Part shown: piece after piece, positions 8,081 to 16,728 of the stretch
Numbering within the stretch: the stretch's first letter is position 1
Layout of the letters: every line of letters starts with the position of its first letter
Virus record (IMG/VR): IMGVR_UViG_3300022752_000491
Coordinates: 1-20,084 of that record
Reading direction: 5' to 3' (one strand)
DNA length: 20,084 nt
From: a virus
Translations under genes and position numbers: made by a program
The notes under the pieces: model-generated
Told to the model about the DNA's origin: nothing
Database searches by the model: none
Seen by the model: only the letters and a program-made list of their open reading frames with translations

Positions 8081-10165
8081 TTACTCACCTAACATTTTAT
8101 CAATGCCGTTTATCATATCATCAACATCTTTGTTTATTTTTACGTTTTTATCGTAAATTTTAACTCTCTCGTTAATCTCTTTTTTTGTTGGTACGATAGA
8201 ATCTAATAAAGTGTCAACAAATCTACCTTGATATTTTTTGGTTCTATCATCTAATTTCTTTGCCAATAATTTTTTTTGCTCTTTCAATAACTTATCAATT
8301 TTTTTAACTGATTCTGTTACTTCAGTTGGAGCAGCTTCTTCAGCACCAGCTTCAGTAGCTGCCTCTTCAGCACCAGCTATTTCAGCCCCAGCTTCAGCCT
8401 CTCCACCAGCTTCAGTAGCAGCTTCAGCTTCACCTTCTTCACCACCTCCAAAATCTAGGTCTTCACCACCTACACCTCCACCACCAAACGAACCGCCTAA
8501 ACCGCCTCCACCGCCACCTGTGGTAGTAGCACCTTCTTCACCTTCTCCACCAGCAGCCTCTCCGCCTTCACCACCGCCTTTAAGCGCTGATTTTATGTCT
8601 CCATATACTCTGTCAACTATATCAAACATACCAGTATGTTTAATTACATTAGCAGAATTAGCCAATTCAGCAGCAGCCGCTTTTTCAAGTCTTTGTTCAA
8701 GCAAATCTTTTTTGATTTCATCATCAGACATTCCTAATATATCTCGTTTAGCTCTAGTCATTGACATAGCTGCGAACCCATTACCTGCATCAGACACAGC
8801 GTCTTTATAAAGCGTTACTTTAGATTGAGTGTGTTCAATTTTAAGCATCTCAGCTTGAGTAGATGGGTTATTAAGTGTAAGTGTAAAGTTATCAAAGTCC
8901 TCATCAAAACCTAACAAATACAAATGAATAATGGCAATCTTATTAAGCTCTTGAAGCATTGATTGTTGGATTCTGTTTATAGTTCTAGAAAAACGAATAT
9001 CTTGTAATGCAAGATTTTTACCTTCACCAGCTGTTTCATCAAAACCTAAAAATGGTTTTGGTACACGCAAAGCTGTAAATAAATTATTTCTCAAATATTC
9101 AATATCAGCAATTTGGTCTAAGTTGCTGGCACCTGGTAGCGTATCAATAGGATTTGGTGCGTCTTCAGAGCGAACTGGAATAAAGAAGTCTTGGTCGTTA
9201 GATAATTGATTATATCTAAGGTCCATTTGACCAGTTTGTGGGTCAGTGATTGGAATTCTCTTAAATCTATCAGCAATTTCATTTACATATGCTGGTACAT
9301 CAGCGTCATCGATATTACCAACGTATATTTTATAAACACGTCTTTCTGGCGCACGAGTTACACGATAAACCAACATAGAATCTTCAGATAATATAAGCTG
9401 TTTCCAAATACGTCTGGCCTTCTCCAAAATTGACGTACCATATGGTAAACGTCTGTCATCACCAGTTAATCTAAAATGAGCAATTTGCCATGAATTAAAT
9501 TCAACATCACGGCCTCTCCAATAAAATTTAACTTTGTCTGCAACTGGTACATTTGCATTTGGTGTTTCTCTACCAGTAATCATGTCAAACAAACCACTTT
9601 CCCTTCTTTCCATTTCATAGTTTGGCATTTGTTTAGCGCCAGTAACACCATGCACGTCATCAATATTCAAAAACACAAAGTTGTCACCATATTTGCATGT
9701 ATTTCTAGTCCACATTGGTAAAGATGTATGAATATCTAATCTGTTGAAAAATAAATCCTCTAAAATACCTTTAACACGACTGCTATCTGAATAAACATTA
9801 AGTACTTTACCTTTATCACTAAGAGTCGTTGATTCTTCTGCCATGATATCCAAAGCAGCTGCAATTATTGGGTAAAATTCCATCGCTTCAAAATCAGAAT
9901 ATGAACCAATACGAGTTGTTTCATAATTTATTGATTGTTGAAAAAGGCCACTCTCAACCTTTTTCCACATTTGAGCCAAATATTTGTTTTGTTGTGCTTG
10001 TAGTTTAGCTCTTTCAAAGTCAGCTCTACTGTCTGTTTTAAGCAATACATCGTTACCCATATTGTAACGTTGTGGTTGCGGTTGACTTTGTTTTAATTTT
10101 GCCGAATCAGGACCTAAAATTTGCCCTAATCTTTGAAATATAGTTAAATTTCTATTTTCTGCCAT
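8081..10165 (-). CDS. 20: Portal vertex protein, T4 gp20-like
   Basis: This forms the dodecameric ring through which DNA enters and leaves the head and on which the terminase docks and the prohead starts. Recognisable gp20-type stretches include EFYPIIAAALDIMAEEST near residue 97, WTRNTCKYGDNFVFLN near 152, the basic stem region around RRIWKQLILSEDSMLVYRVT (~252-270), and LRVPKPFLGFDETAGEGKNL (~365-385). At 694 aa it is about 170 longer than T4 gp20 (524 aa). The excess is mostly a low-complexity Gly/Ala/Glu region (~528-615) with GGGGGG and EDLDFGGGEE, followed by a Lys-rich helical C-terminus. The start follows an A/T-rich leader without Shine-Dalgarno; no promoter motif was seen in the 46-base gap. 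Confidence 0.94.
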   Translation of the reverse strand: MAENRNLTIFQRLGQILGPDSAKLKQSQPQPQRYNMGNDVLLKTDSRADFERAKLQAQQNKYLAQMWKKVESGLFQQSINYETTRIGSYSDFEAMEFYPIIAAALDIMAEESTTLSDKGKVLNVYSDSSRVKGILEDLFFNRLDIHTSLPMWTRNTCKYGDNFVFLNIDDVHGVTGAKQMPNYEMERRESGLFDMITGRETPNANVPVADKVKFYWRGRDVEFNSWQIAHFRLTGDDRRLPYGTSILEKARRIWKQLILSEDSMLVYRVTRAPERRVYKIYVGNIDDADVPAYVNEIADRFKRIPITDPQTGQMDLRYNQLSNDQDFFIPVRSEDAPNPIDTLPGASNLDQIADIEYLRNNLFTALRVPKPFLGFDETAGEGKNLALQDIRFSRTINRIQQSMLQELNKIAIIHLYLLGFDEDFDNFTLTLNNPSTQAEMLKIEHTQSKVTLYKDAVSDAGNGFAAMSMTRAKRDILGMSDDEIKKDLLEQRLEKAAAAELANSANVIKHTGMFDIVDRVYGDIKSALKGGGEGGEAAGGEGEEGATTTGGGGGGLGGSFGGGGVGGEDLDFGGGEEGEAEAATEAGGEAEAGAEIAGAEEAATEAGAEEAAPTEVTESVKKIDKLLKEQKKLLAKKLDDRTKKYQGRFVDTLLDSIVPTKKEINERVKIYDKNVKINKDVDDMINGIDKMLGE

Positions 10166-10211
10166 AATATTATTTTTTTATAATGTAAGTTTTAATTCTA
10201 AAAAATAAAGA

Positions 10212-10445
10212 TTACTGTACGTAATCACATTCTACATATGCTAATCTTTCTTGCTTACCTATTGGGCTAACAGATAAAGTATAAACATAATTAGTTATCC
10301 AATCCTGACCTTGAGACCCAGCCGTTGCATTACAGTAATATGGTTTTTTTTGAAAGTTTTGGTTTTTCCTAACATTAGTTTCAATAGGTGACCATTTGTA
10401 AAGTTCAACACCGTAAGTTTTTAAAATAAATACTTTTTTTGCCAT
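10212..10445 (-). CDS. Hypothetical protein, 77 aa, between terminase and portal
   Basis: A small protein of likely beta structure (MAKKVFILKTYGVELYKW, then many Tyr, Thr and Asn; ending LAYVECDYVQ). It starts 11 bases after the terminase stop, so it is in the same operon. In T4 the sheath and tube genes 18 and 19 occupy this interval; this protein is far too small to be either. Nothing identifies its function. A GTATTTATT string near its start is simply its codons for Val-Phe-Ile and is not counted as a promoter. Confidence 0.7.
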   Translation of the reverse strand: MAKKVFILKTYGVELYKWSPIETNVRKNQNFQKKPYYCNATAGSQGQDWITNYVYTLSVSPIGKQERLAYVECDYVQ

Positions 10446-10456
10446 TTTATTTAGAT

Positions 10457-12235
10457 TTATCTCATTCCGTTAAATAACCACATGTATTGCCCTAAAGGGT
10501 CTTGCATATTTTTAGAAATTGCTGGGTTAAATTTAGGTTTTGGCGTTGCCGCCTTATGTCTGTTTTCTTTGCTAACAAAATTACCAGATGCTGGTTCTTC
10601 CTTTGTTGCTGGTGAACCAACAACCCAACTACTCAACATCGCTTTATTTTGTTTTTCCAATCTTTCTAGATTTTTAAAAGAGTGCTCAACAACCCATAAA
10701 CACATACCCATAGCCATCAGCAAATCATCATGATAACCATCCATGTGGTCTGGTCTACCATTTTTATAAATAAACGTTTTCATTTCAGATGTCATTCTAA
10801 CTGAACGAATTTTGACAGCGTCCGTTCTGATTTTAAACTCCAAATTTGATATCATTGGTAAACGAACAGATGTTGCTTGAAAACCTGGAACTTTGTTTTC
10901 TTTGTTATAGCTTGTTAGTTCTCTTTGTCTTGCAGATAAAACTTTTCCGTTTTGATTGTCATAGTGCAATCTTTTATAACCAAATTCTAATAACTTAAGA
11001 ACTGTAGTAACACCCATACCACCAGTCACGTCCACTACGGTATAGGCTTTGTATAAATCGCCATATTCTTCTACTATTTGAGCCAATAAGTCTGGTTGCA
11101 TTTTTCCTTGGTATTCAACTACTTGTTCCATGGTTGTAAAATCTAATATAACCATTGTGGATGAATCTTCACCATCACCTCTAGATACGTCAACTCCCAT
11201 GATGTATTGGTGACCTTCTTGTGGTTGTTCCCAAATCCAAATGTCACCATCTGGCCCAGCTGTATATAACGGTTCTTTTACGTTAAAATTATTTTGATGT
11301 TCGATATACTGTTCATCAATAACGTTTCCACCAGAACCAATAAAAGAAACGTCCAATTCTTGAGCAATCATCTTAGCGTCATTGTTCATACCACGACACA
11401 TTTCTTCGTACCATGAAGAAGTTGGTTTCCAACCTTCTGCAATTCTTCTTTGATAAGAATCGAAGGTAAATTCAACCTCGTGTTCTGTTACCTCATCTTT
11501 AGTCCAACGTAAATCTTTATTGTAACGCAAGTCTTCATACCATTTCATTTCAATGATATTGAAATTGTTTTCCTTTTTTCTAGCTTGGTCGTATGTTTTG
11601 TAATATAAAGCATCCATACCTCTTGGTGTAGAAATAAGAGTTGCTTTACCACCAGTACCTAATGCAGTCAGTGCAGCACCAAATACTTCAGCTCCATTAT
11701 CAATGTATGCTGCTTCATCCATTACAAGATATGTAGGTGTAAAACCACGCAACGCATCTTTTGATGTGGCTACCGCTTTTACACGACTACCATTAGGAAG
11801 TTTAATTTCTTTCTTTGAATCAGTAAGGAATATTGATTTTTCTTCGTTTTTTTGATTACCATAGTATTCAGCGCCCCAAACCCATCTTGGTAATTGAGAA
11901 ACAAACTCTTTAATTTTTGCCAAAAATTCAAATGCCAACTCTTGTTTGTTGGCAATGATAAGAACAGCTTCTGGGTTTTCAGAATCAGCAAAACCAACTT
12001 TTATAGCCATATAAGCTGCTGTGGTTGTTGATACACCAGCCTGTCTTGGTTTTGTGATTAGATTAAATCTATGCTTTTCATATGCGTGTATGATTTCTTT
12101 TTGTCTAGGGAAAAGCTTAAAAGGTACGAATCCTTCTTGAGTTTTGTCAAATGTCTCCAAGTAAGTCTCAATAGCGTATATTGGACTAGTCAAACATTTG
12201 GCATACTCTTTAAATATTTCATCTCTCGTTAGCAT
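10457..12235 (-). CDS. 17: Terminase large subunit, T4 gp17-like
   Basis: This is the packaging motor ATPase and nuclease: it docks on the portal, pumps DNA into the prohead and cuts it. The 592-aa length is close to T4 gp17 (610 aa). The ATPase half has a variant Walker A, KPRQAGVSTT (62-71), where the usual GKT/GKS lysine is replaced by Val and a Lys precedes the loop. Walker B is LVMDEAAY (170-177) and the coupling motif is ISTP (201-204). The RNase H-like nuclease half shows MGVDVSRGDGEDSS (Asp349), VVDVTGG (Asp402) and DGYHDDLLMAMG (Asp503/504), the usual acidic triad. The start at 12235 is set by the first Met, 11 bases after a promoter motif. Confidence 0.95.
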   Translation of the reverse strand: MLTRDEIFKEYAKCLTSPIYAIETYLETFDKTQEGFVPFKLFPRQKEIIHAYEKHRFNLITKPRQAGVSTTTAAYMAIKVGFADSENPEAVLIIANKQELAFEFLAKIKEFVSQLPRWVWGAEYYGNQKNEEKSIFLTDSKKEIKLPNGSRVKAVATSKDALRGFTPTYLVMDEAAYIDNGAEVFGAALTALGTGGKATLISTPRGMDALYYKTYDQARKKENNFNIIEMKWYEDLRYNKDLRWTKDEVTEHEVEFTFDSYQRRIAEGWKPTSSWYEEMCRGMNNDAKMIAQELDVSFIGSGGNVIDEQYIEHQNNFNVKEPLYTAGPDGDIWIWEQPQEGHQYIMGVDVSRGDGEDSSTMVILDFTTMEQVVEYQGKMQPDLLAQIVEEYGDLYKAYTVVDVTGGMGVTTVLKLLEFGYKRLHYDNQNGKVLSARQRELTSYNKENKVPGFQATSVRLPMISNLEFKIRTDAVKIRSVRMTSEMKTFIYKNGRPDHMDGYHDDLLMAMGMCLWVVEHSFKNLERLEKQNKAMLSSWVVGSPATKEEPASGNFVSKENRHKAATPKPKFNPAISKNMQDPLGQYMWLFNGMR

Positions 12236-12246
12236 GTTCTTTTAAC

Positions 12247-12255
12247 TATAAATAT
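12247..12255 (-). promoter_or_regulatory. Putative late promoter motif (ATATTTATA)
   Basis: The coding strand reads ATATTTATA, 11 bases before the terminase start and 33 bases after a strong hairpin terminator. The leader would be only a few bases long. Confidence 0.55.
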
Positions 12256-12287
12256 GACAAAACATAATAAAAACGAGATTATTAAAC

Positions 12288-12316
12288 AATTAAGGCTCCA
12301 ATTTGGAGCCTTAATT
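12288..12316 (-). terminator. Perfect hairpin terminator before gp17
   Basis: AATTAAGGCTCC (12288-12299) and GGAGCCTTAATT (12305-12316) form a 12-bp perfect stem with a 5-base loop. It starts 12 bases after the stop of the 422-aa gene. The T-tract on the minus strand is moderate (TTAATTGTTT); on the plus strand it is similar, so it may work both ways. Confidence 0.75.
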
Positions 12317-12328
12317 TATTTATTTTCG

Positions 12329-13597
12329 TTATTTGAATAAATCTTCAAACGTAAATCCCTCGTCTGTGTCATCATCTGGTTTATCACCCATAAGCTCATC
12401 AAAATCAAATCCCTCGTCTTTTGTTTCTATTTCATTGTGTGAGTTTATTTCGTTCATTGCTTCATTGAACTCGTCTTCTTGCATAGAAGCTTTTATCTCT
12501 TTAACAATGTTTTCTATTATGTTTTTTCCTTCTTTTGTACCAGCCATAATTTCACGCATTTTGATGTTAAATTCTTTAACTGGTAAAGAAGCCAAATCAC
12601 AATAAATTTGATGTTTTAAATTAAAATCATCTGGGTCAATCATTGAAGTGAAACTTCCCCATAAAGCAGGCCCAAGTCTCATATCCCACGGTTCAGCAGC
12701 TAAGAAATCTGCTTTGTTTATAACATATTCGCCAATTCTTTTATCTTTTGGCAAACCATGCGCTGATATAAGTTCCATAACACCTTTAACCAGTTCATGT
12801 ATAAGCACTGGGAATACCATTGCTTGCGCATAAATAACAGCTTTAGGGTTAGATTGTGTTGGAAATTGAACACTAACAACACCACCGTTAACACCGTTTT
12901 CCATAGCTGGCATTATGTAATACATATAGTCAGCTGCTGACATCATCTTAGAATATTTGTTTGGCAAACGTGGGTCCAAATTAGTCAATTCTTCATCAAC
13001 CATATGATACATATGGTTTGTTTTTTTAGCAGCGCCTTGTATCATTGCATTCATAAACCTACGTTTATAAACCTCTTCATTTGCGCCAACCATTTCATCG
13101 TGATTCATAAAATCAACCTCAACAGCCATAGGTTTTGGATTCTTTTTGGTTCCAACCATGTTTATTTCTGAAGTCAATTCAGCGTGTATCTCAACAACAT
13201 CTTCGCTCATATCAAACTCTTCACGTATCATCTTCTCAGCCAATTCTTCCAAAGCTTTTTTATGCTTTGCTTCAATACCCATAGTTTCATAAACCATAGG
13301 CATCATTTCTTTCATTACATCAGCGTTATTTATCACATCAACATCGTGAGCTCTTTTATAACGATTTGCAACTTCTTTAAAACGCTCACCCATTATTTTT
13401 TCTTCAAACATTGATTCGTCACCTTCTGGAAAAATAGGATGTTTACCCAAAGAATGTTTTCTCATCATCAAATCCTCTTCAAGTTTTGGATGCATTCTTT
13501 CAGTCAAACCTTCTGGATATAAAACGCTTTCATTTAACGTTTTAGGTTTGCTGTTACTTTTAAGTGCGTTCTCAACTATTTTTCTGTAGTTACTCAT
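12329..13597 (-). CDS. Unknown virion-module protein, 422 aa, with paired acidic C-terminal motifs
   Basis: A large, Met- and acid-rich protein directly upstream of the terminase. The N-terminal ~145 residues are mainly charged helix. A better-structured central part (~150-380) includes YMYYIMPAMENGVNGGVVSV and FPVLIHELVKGVMELISAHG, which read like a phage family I have seen but cannot name. The HEL-VKG string is not a HExxH protease site. The C-terminus ends in two similar peptides, DEGFDFDELM and DEGFTFEDLF, after an acidic linker, resembling protein-docking tails. T4 keeps neck and tail-completion genes 13-15 and small terminase 16 in this place, but no specific match can be claimed. It overlaps the upstream gene by 8 bases and is followed by a strong terminator. 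Confidence 0.75.
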   Translation of the reverse strand: MSNYRKIVENALKSNSKPKTLNESVLYPEGLTERMHPKLEEDLMMRKHSLGKHPIFPEGDESMFEEKIMGERFKEVANRYKRAHDVDVINNADVMKEMMPMVYETMGIEAKHKKALEELAEKMIREEFDMSEDVVEIHAELTSEINMVGTKKNPKPMAVEVDFMNHDEMVGANEEVYKRRFMNAMIQGAAKKTNHMYHMVDEELTNLDPRLPNKYSKMMSAADYMYYIMPAMENGVNGGVVSVQFPTQSNPKAVIYAQAMVFPVLIHELVKGVMELISAHGLPKDKRIGEYVINKADFLAAEPWDMRLGPALWGSFTSMIDPDDFNLKHQIYCDLASLPVKEFNIKMREIMAGTKEGKNIIENIVKEIKASMQEDEFNEAMNEINSHNEIETKDEGFDFDELMGDKPDDDTDEGFTFEDLFK

Positions 13598-14492
13598 TGT
13601 TAATGTCTTTTACTTTAATAATTCTTTTTACTTTACTCTCAGTTACTGGTTGTTGTGTATTAACTTTTGACAAATCTTTTAACCCACCAATTAATTGTGA
13701 CAATCCATTTCTAGGGACTCCAATCATTTCAGCAAATGCTGCAATAACTTCTCTTTTAGCAACTGGTGTTTTAATAGTGTCTACAATATTTGAAGGAATT
13801 CTTTTTTTAATAAGGTCCATAAGTTTTTTTGCTTTTACATTCATTTCCTCATCACTTTCTTCACCAGTTGGTGTCACTTCAGAAACCATGTGTTTTTTAG
13901 GGCCAAAAACTTTACCTTCAAAATATTTTTTAAATTCTCTAATACCCATGTATCTCTCTTCTTCATTCATGGTTGCCTTAGCTAATTCCTCTATTGTTTT
14001 AAATTTTCTGAATTTACCAGTTTTTTCGTTAACAATATAGTGTCTATATTCACCCAAACCTAAAGTTGAATCTTGTTTTTTTACCTCATTTGGCATTTCT
14101 ACAGCTTCTTTCATGGGGTTTGCTATATTCTCTTCAAAATATTGCATATCGTGAACAATATTATTTCCACTATCATCCATATCATCAAAACAATAAACAC
14201 CCATAATAACATTGTTATCTGGGGTTAATGCTCTAACCATTTGATATCTTTTGTCACCTATTGAAAAAGGTTGTGACACCTCACCTGTTTCAGCATCTTT
14301 AACGTTTGACAAATACTTAATTGTAGCTCTGTCTTGTGGCTCAATAACACCGTCAGTTTCCATTATTTTCTTGTCAATCGGAACTATATTGACTTTTTGC
14401 CCTTTTAAATCGGCTAATGTTTGTTTTAATTCTGCTTTTGGTACCATGATTAATGGCGCATCGGCTTCGTTTACTTTATTTTGTTTCTCCAT
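13590..14492 (-). CDS. Unknown protein, 300 aa
   Basis: Soluble, with a beta-rich N-terminal half (ALTPDNNVIMGVYCFDDMDD, EYRHYIVNEKTGKFRKFKT). The C-terminal half is helical and basic and contains PVAKREVIAAFAEMIGVP followed by GLSQLIGGLKDLSK; the first looks like a small helix-turn-helix-type fold, though I cannot prove DNA binding. If it is one, this would be a candidate for the missing small terminase function, but the length (T4 gp16 is 164 aa) argues against simple equivalence. It overlaps its upstream neighbour by 17 bases and its downstream neighbour by 8, so the three genes are translationally linked. Confidence 0.72.
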   Translation of the reverse strand: MEKQNKVNEADAPLIMVPKAELKQTLADLKGQKVNIVPIDKKIMETDGVIEPQDRATIKYLSNVKDAETGEVSQPFSIGDKRYQMVRALTPDNNVIMGVYCFDDMDDSGNNIVHDMQYFEENIANPMKEAVEMPNEVKKQDSTLGLGEYRHYIVNEKTGKFRKFKTIEELAKATMNEEERYMGIREFKKYFEGKVFGPKKHMVSEVTPTGEESDEEMNVKAKKLMDLIKKRIPSNIVDTIKTPVAKREVIAAFAEMIGVPRNGLSQLIGGLKDLSKVNTQQPVTESKVKRIIKVKDINNE

Positions 14493-14889
14493 GATATTGT
14501 TGATTATAGTTTAATATTAGGTCTTTTTCATATAACTTTTCTTCCACTTCTTTTATTTTTTCACCAAATTTAAAACAAAGTCTCTTATCTGGATATGAAT
14601 CATAAGCGTTTATATTCTCCCAAGCCAATGCAATAACCCCATCAACAGCATCCCAAACAGCAAATGTATCGCTGTTTTGAACAACATCCAATTTTAGTTC
14701 TGATTCCAAACGACCAACTTTTTTAATAAAATGGTCATGCGGAGCCTGTGGTCTTCCAGAAGCTGGAAATGTATCCCATTCTTCTCCGTCAATATTTTTG
14801 GTTGTGTCGGAAAATATAAACTCAAACAAGTAATTACCTTGATAATTCTTGCCAACCATATTAACGTATATGAGATACAAATCTTTCAT
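14476..14889 (-). CDS. Unknown protein, 137 aa, conserved phage type
   Basis: A compact alpha/beta protein with many aromatic residues. Striking stretches are LFEFIFSDTTKNIDGEEWDT, FPASGRPQAPHDHFIKKVG and DTFAVWDAVDGVIALAWENI, with KLYEKDLIL near the end. The pattern looks like a conserved single-domain family in Bacteroidota phages, but no function is known to me. Its ATG overlaps the stop of the upstream gene (TAATG), a standard arrangement for coupled translation, and its own end overlaps the next start by 17 bases. Position in the neck/completion-gene interval hints at a head-tail joining role; this is inference only. Confidence 0.75.
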   Translation of the reverse strand: MKDLYLIYVNMVGKNYQGNYLFEFIFSDTTKNIDGEEWDTFPASGRPQAPHDHFIKKVGRLESELKLDVVQNSDTFAVWDAVDGVIALAWENINAYDSYPDKRLCFKFGEKIKEVEEKLYEKDLILNYNQQYHGETK

Positions 14890-16727
14890 TAGTTTATATA
14901 CATATTTAATTCGTAATTACCGCTTTCCATTCTATAAATTTGAACTTGTAAAGCTTTTCTTTGTGGTATACCACTTTTTGTTAATTCTTTGCTAAATCTT
15001 TCTGTGTGACCATAAGGTACGTGTTGAACATCATTCATATTAAATTCAACTTCATCATAACCTCTAGCAACACTGTAATTTATAGCAGCATCTAAAGCAC
15101 TAGACAGAGTTTTATGGTATGTTTCGTAATCAAACTTACCTTCTTTGATTGCTTTTGGGTCTGGTTGTACATTAGGCATCGGTAAAAAAGGCTTATCTTT
15201 TCTACTTGGTTGTTTAACAGGTTCAACTGGCGCTGTTTTAGGTTTTACTGGCGCTGGTTTTGTCATTGGTTCAGCCATGGTATCATCTTGTCCAAATGTT
15301 TCTCTTAACATATTTTTTATAATGTTTTTAGGTTCAAAGATACTCAAATTTTCTGACATTGACAAGTTTTCATTACTTTTTTTACCCCAGCTCTCACCTT
15401 TTTTGGGGGTTCCACAAGCTGAAGGTGTTGGTCTACATGCTGGGTATTTTGCTCTTTTTTCACCTTCTTCTCTACCACATGGTTTACATTTTTTTCTACC
15501 AGTTTCTGGGTCTTTCCTACACGTGTTGCAATCAACCCATCCTTGAGATTTACCTTCCCCACCTTTTCTAGCAAACCAACCATGAAGACCTTGTTCTTTT
15601 TCTTTTGAAAAATCAGTTTTTTTGGCTTCGTTTGTTTTCATATTGTTGTCAACCCAAGATTGTAGTTCATGAACATCTGGCGCATAGTCTTTACCTTTTC
15701 TTCTGGTAATTGCATCATGCGCTTTTTTAATCATCTCTTTTGAATATTTTTCTGAATCTTCTATAGACTCATTTCTTTTTTTTCTACCTTGACAATGAGC
15801 TCTTTGGCTAAATCCTTTTGGGTTACTGCAATCTATGCTTCTTTTGTATTTCTCAGACCATTTTTCTTCAATTGGTTCTTCATCAACTTCCATAAGTTTT
15901 TTTATAGTGTCATAATCATTGTTAAGTATTTCAATTTGTGTTCTTTTTGAAACTACTTTATGATTATTATCAACATAAATAAAAGGTGCAGTATGTAAAA
16001 TTATATCATCTAGATACATCTGCATTTGAAAATGATTTACTGGATTTTTACCTTTATTAACAAAATCAATTTCATTTACTCCACCAACTAATCCTTGAGC
16101 TAAATCGTATAAAAAATGTCTAGCAACCAATTCATTTATTTTAGCAACATCATTTTCATATTCCGTTTTCCACATAGGAATCCATTCCTCTGCCATTTTT
16201 TTATTAAACTCTTTGATAGAGAATAATTTGTATCCTTTAATTTTGTTTAATATTTGTTCAAAATTTCCTTCCTCTGACTCATTGGTTTTATTTCCCCAAT
16301 TAGCAGCACCAACTTTACGACATTTAACAAGGGCACCACTAGCATAAGCTGATGGCCATACGTCATATCTAGCTCTTACTTTATGGTAACAAGCATCCTT
16401 TTTACCTTTTTTCTTTTTACCCTCCTCAATGGCCTCATAAACAACCAATTCATCATCTTCAAACTTGGTTTCGATAATTTCAACCATCAAATCTACAGAA
16501 CCTTTGATAACCCTATGAAATGTGTTTTTTGGTATGAAAAACTCTTCATTAATATTTAACTTTTTTGGTAACTCATTATCAAATTGAACCAACCAATCGT
16601 TTTCATTCAAAGGAATAACTATTCTATCTTCACTATCACGATGCCATACCAGTTCTTCACTTTCAACAAGATGTGAAAATGTTCTTCTAATTATGTTTCC
16701 AGTCTTTTGTTCTGTATATGGTTTCAT
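14889..16727 (-). CDS. Multidomain protein: cupin-like domain plus Cys-rich DUF5872-like modules
   Basis: A 612-aa mosaic. Residues ~15-95 look like a cupin barrel (EELVWHRDSEDRIVIPL, FFIPKNTFHRVIKGSVDL) of a type common in T4-like phages. Residues 111-140 hold the motif DACYHKVRARYDVWPSAYAS plus ALVKCRK (DUF5872-like). Near 296-316 is SIDCSNPKGFSQRAHCQGRK. Residues ~379-440 hold GLHGWFARKGG, a CxxC-x10-CxxC zinc-finger-like unit, and KYPACRPTPSACG. A Lys/Pro-rich linker leads to a separate C-terminal domain (~529-612). These Cys/Lys units recur across marine phages; their role is unknown, with nucleic-acid or metal binding in the virion most plausible. The start at 16727 is chosen because it follows the upstream stop by one base; an in-frame ATG at 16787 would overlap that gene by 59 bases. 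Confidence 0.82.
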   Translation of the reverse strand: MKPYTEQKTGNIIRRTFSHLVESEELVWHRDSEDRIVIPLNENDWLVQFDNELPKKLNINEEFFIPKNTFHRVIKGSVDLMVEIIETKFEDDELVVYEAIEEGKKKKGKKDACYHKVRARYDVWPSAYASGALVKCRKVGAANWGNKTNESEEGNFEQILNKIKGYKLFSIKEFNKKMAEEWIPMWKTEYENDVAKINELVARHFLYDLAQGLVGGVNEIDFVNKGKNPVNHFQMQMYLDDIILHTAPFIYVDNNHKVVSKRTQIEILNNDYDTIKKLMEVDEEPIEEKWSEKYKRSIDCSNPKGFSQRAHCQGRKKRNESIEDSEKYSKEMIKKAHDAITRRKGKDYAPDVHELQSWVDNNMKTNEAKKTDFSKEKEQGLHGWFARKGGEGKSQGWVDCNTCRKDPETGRKKCKPCGREEGEKRAKYPACRPTPSACGTPKKGESWGKKSNENLSMSENLSIFEPKNIIKNMLRETFGQDDTMAEPMTKPAPVKPKTAPVEPVKQPSRKDKPFLPMPNVQPDPKAIKEGKFDYETYHKTLSSALDAAINYSVARGYDEVEFNMNDVQHVPYGHTERFSKELTKSGIPQRKALQVQIYRMESGNYELNMYIN

Positions 16728-16728
16728 G

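Noticed and set aside
8238-8810. 190-aa plus-strand ORF rich in Pro, Ser and Ala
   Set aside because: It is the antisense of the portal's Gly/Ala/Glu low-complexity region; GC-biased repeats leave the opposite frame open. It has no promoter or credible domain.
10425-10433. GTATTTATT near the start of the 77-aa gene
   Set aside because: Inside the coding region as Val-Phe-Ile codons; no gene starts just after it.
13069-13100. Possible metalloprotease in the 422-aa protein
   Set aside because: A look for HExxH found only the HEL-VKG string around residue 268, which lacks the second His.
13564-14040. 158-aa plus-strand ORF, hydrophobic
   Set aside because: Antisense to the 300-aa gene, which has overlapping neighbours and normal composition. 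The hydrophobic runs mirror Lys/Glu-rich coding.
15145-15546. 133-aa plus-strand ORF over the Cys-module gene
   Set aside because: Lies wholly inside the 612-aa gene, whose modules are recognisable; no independent support.
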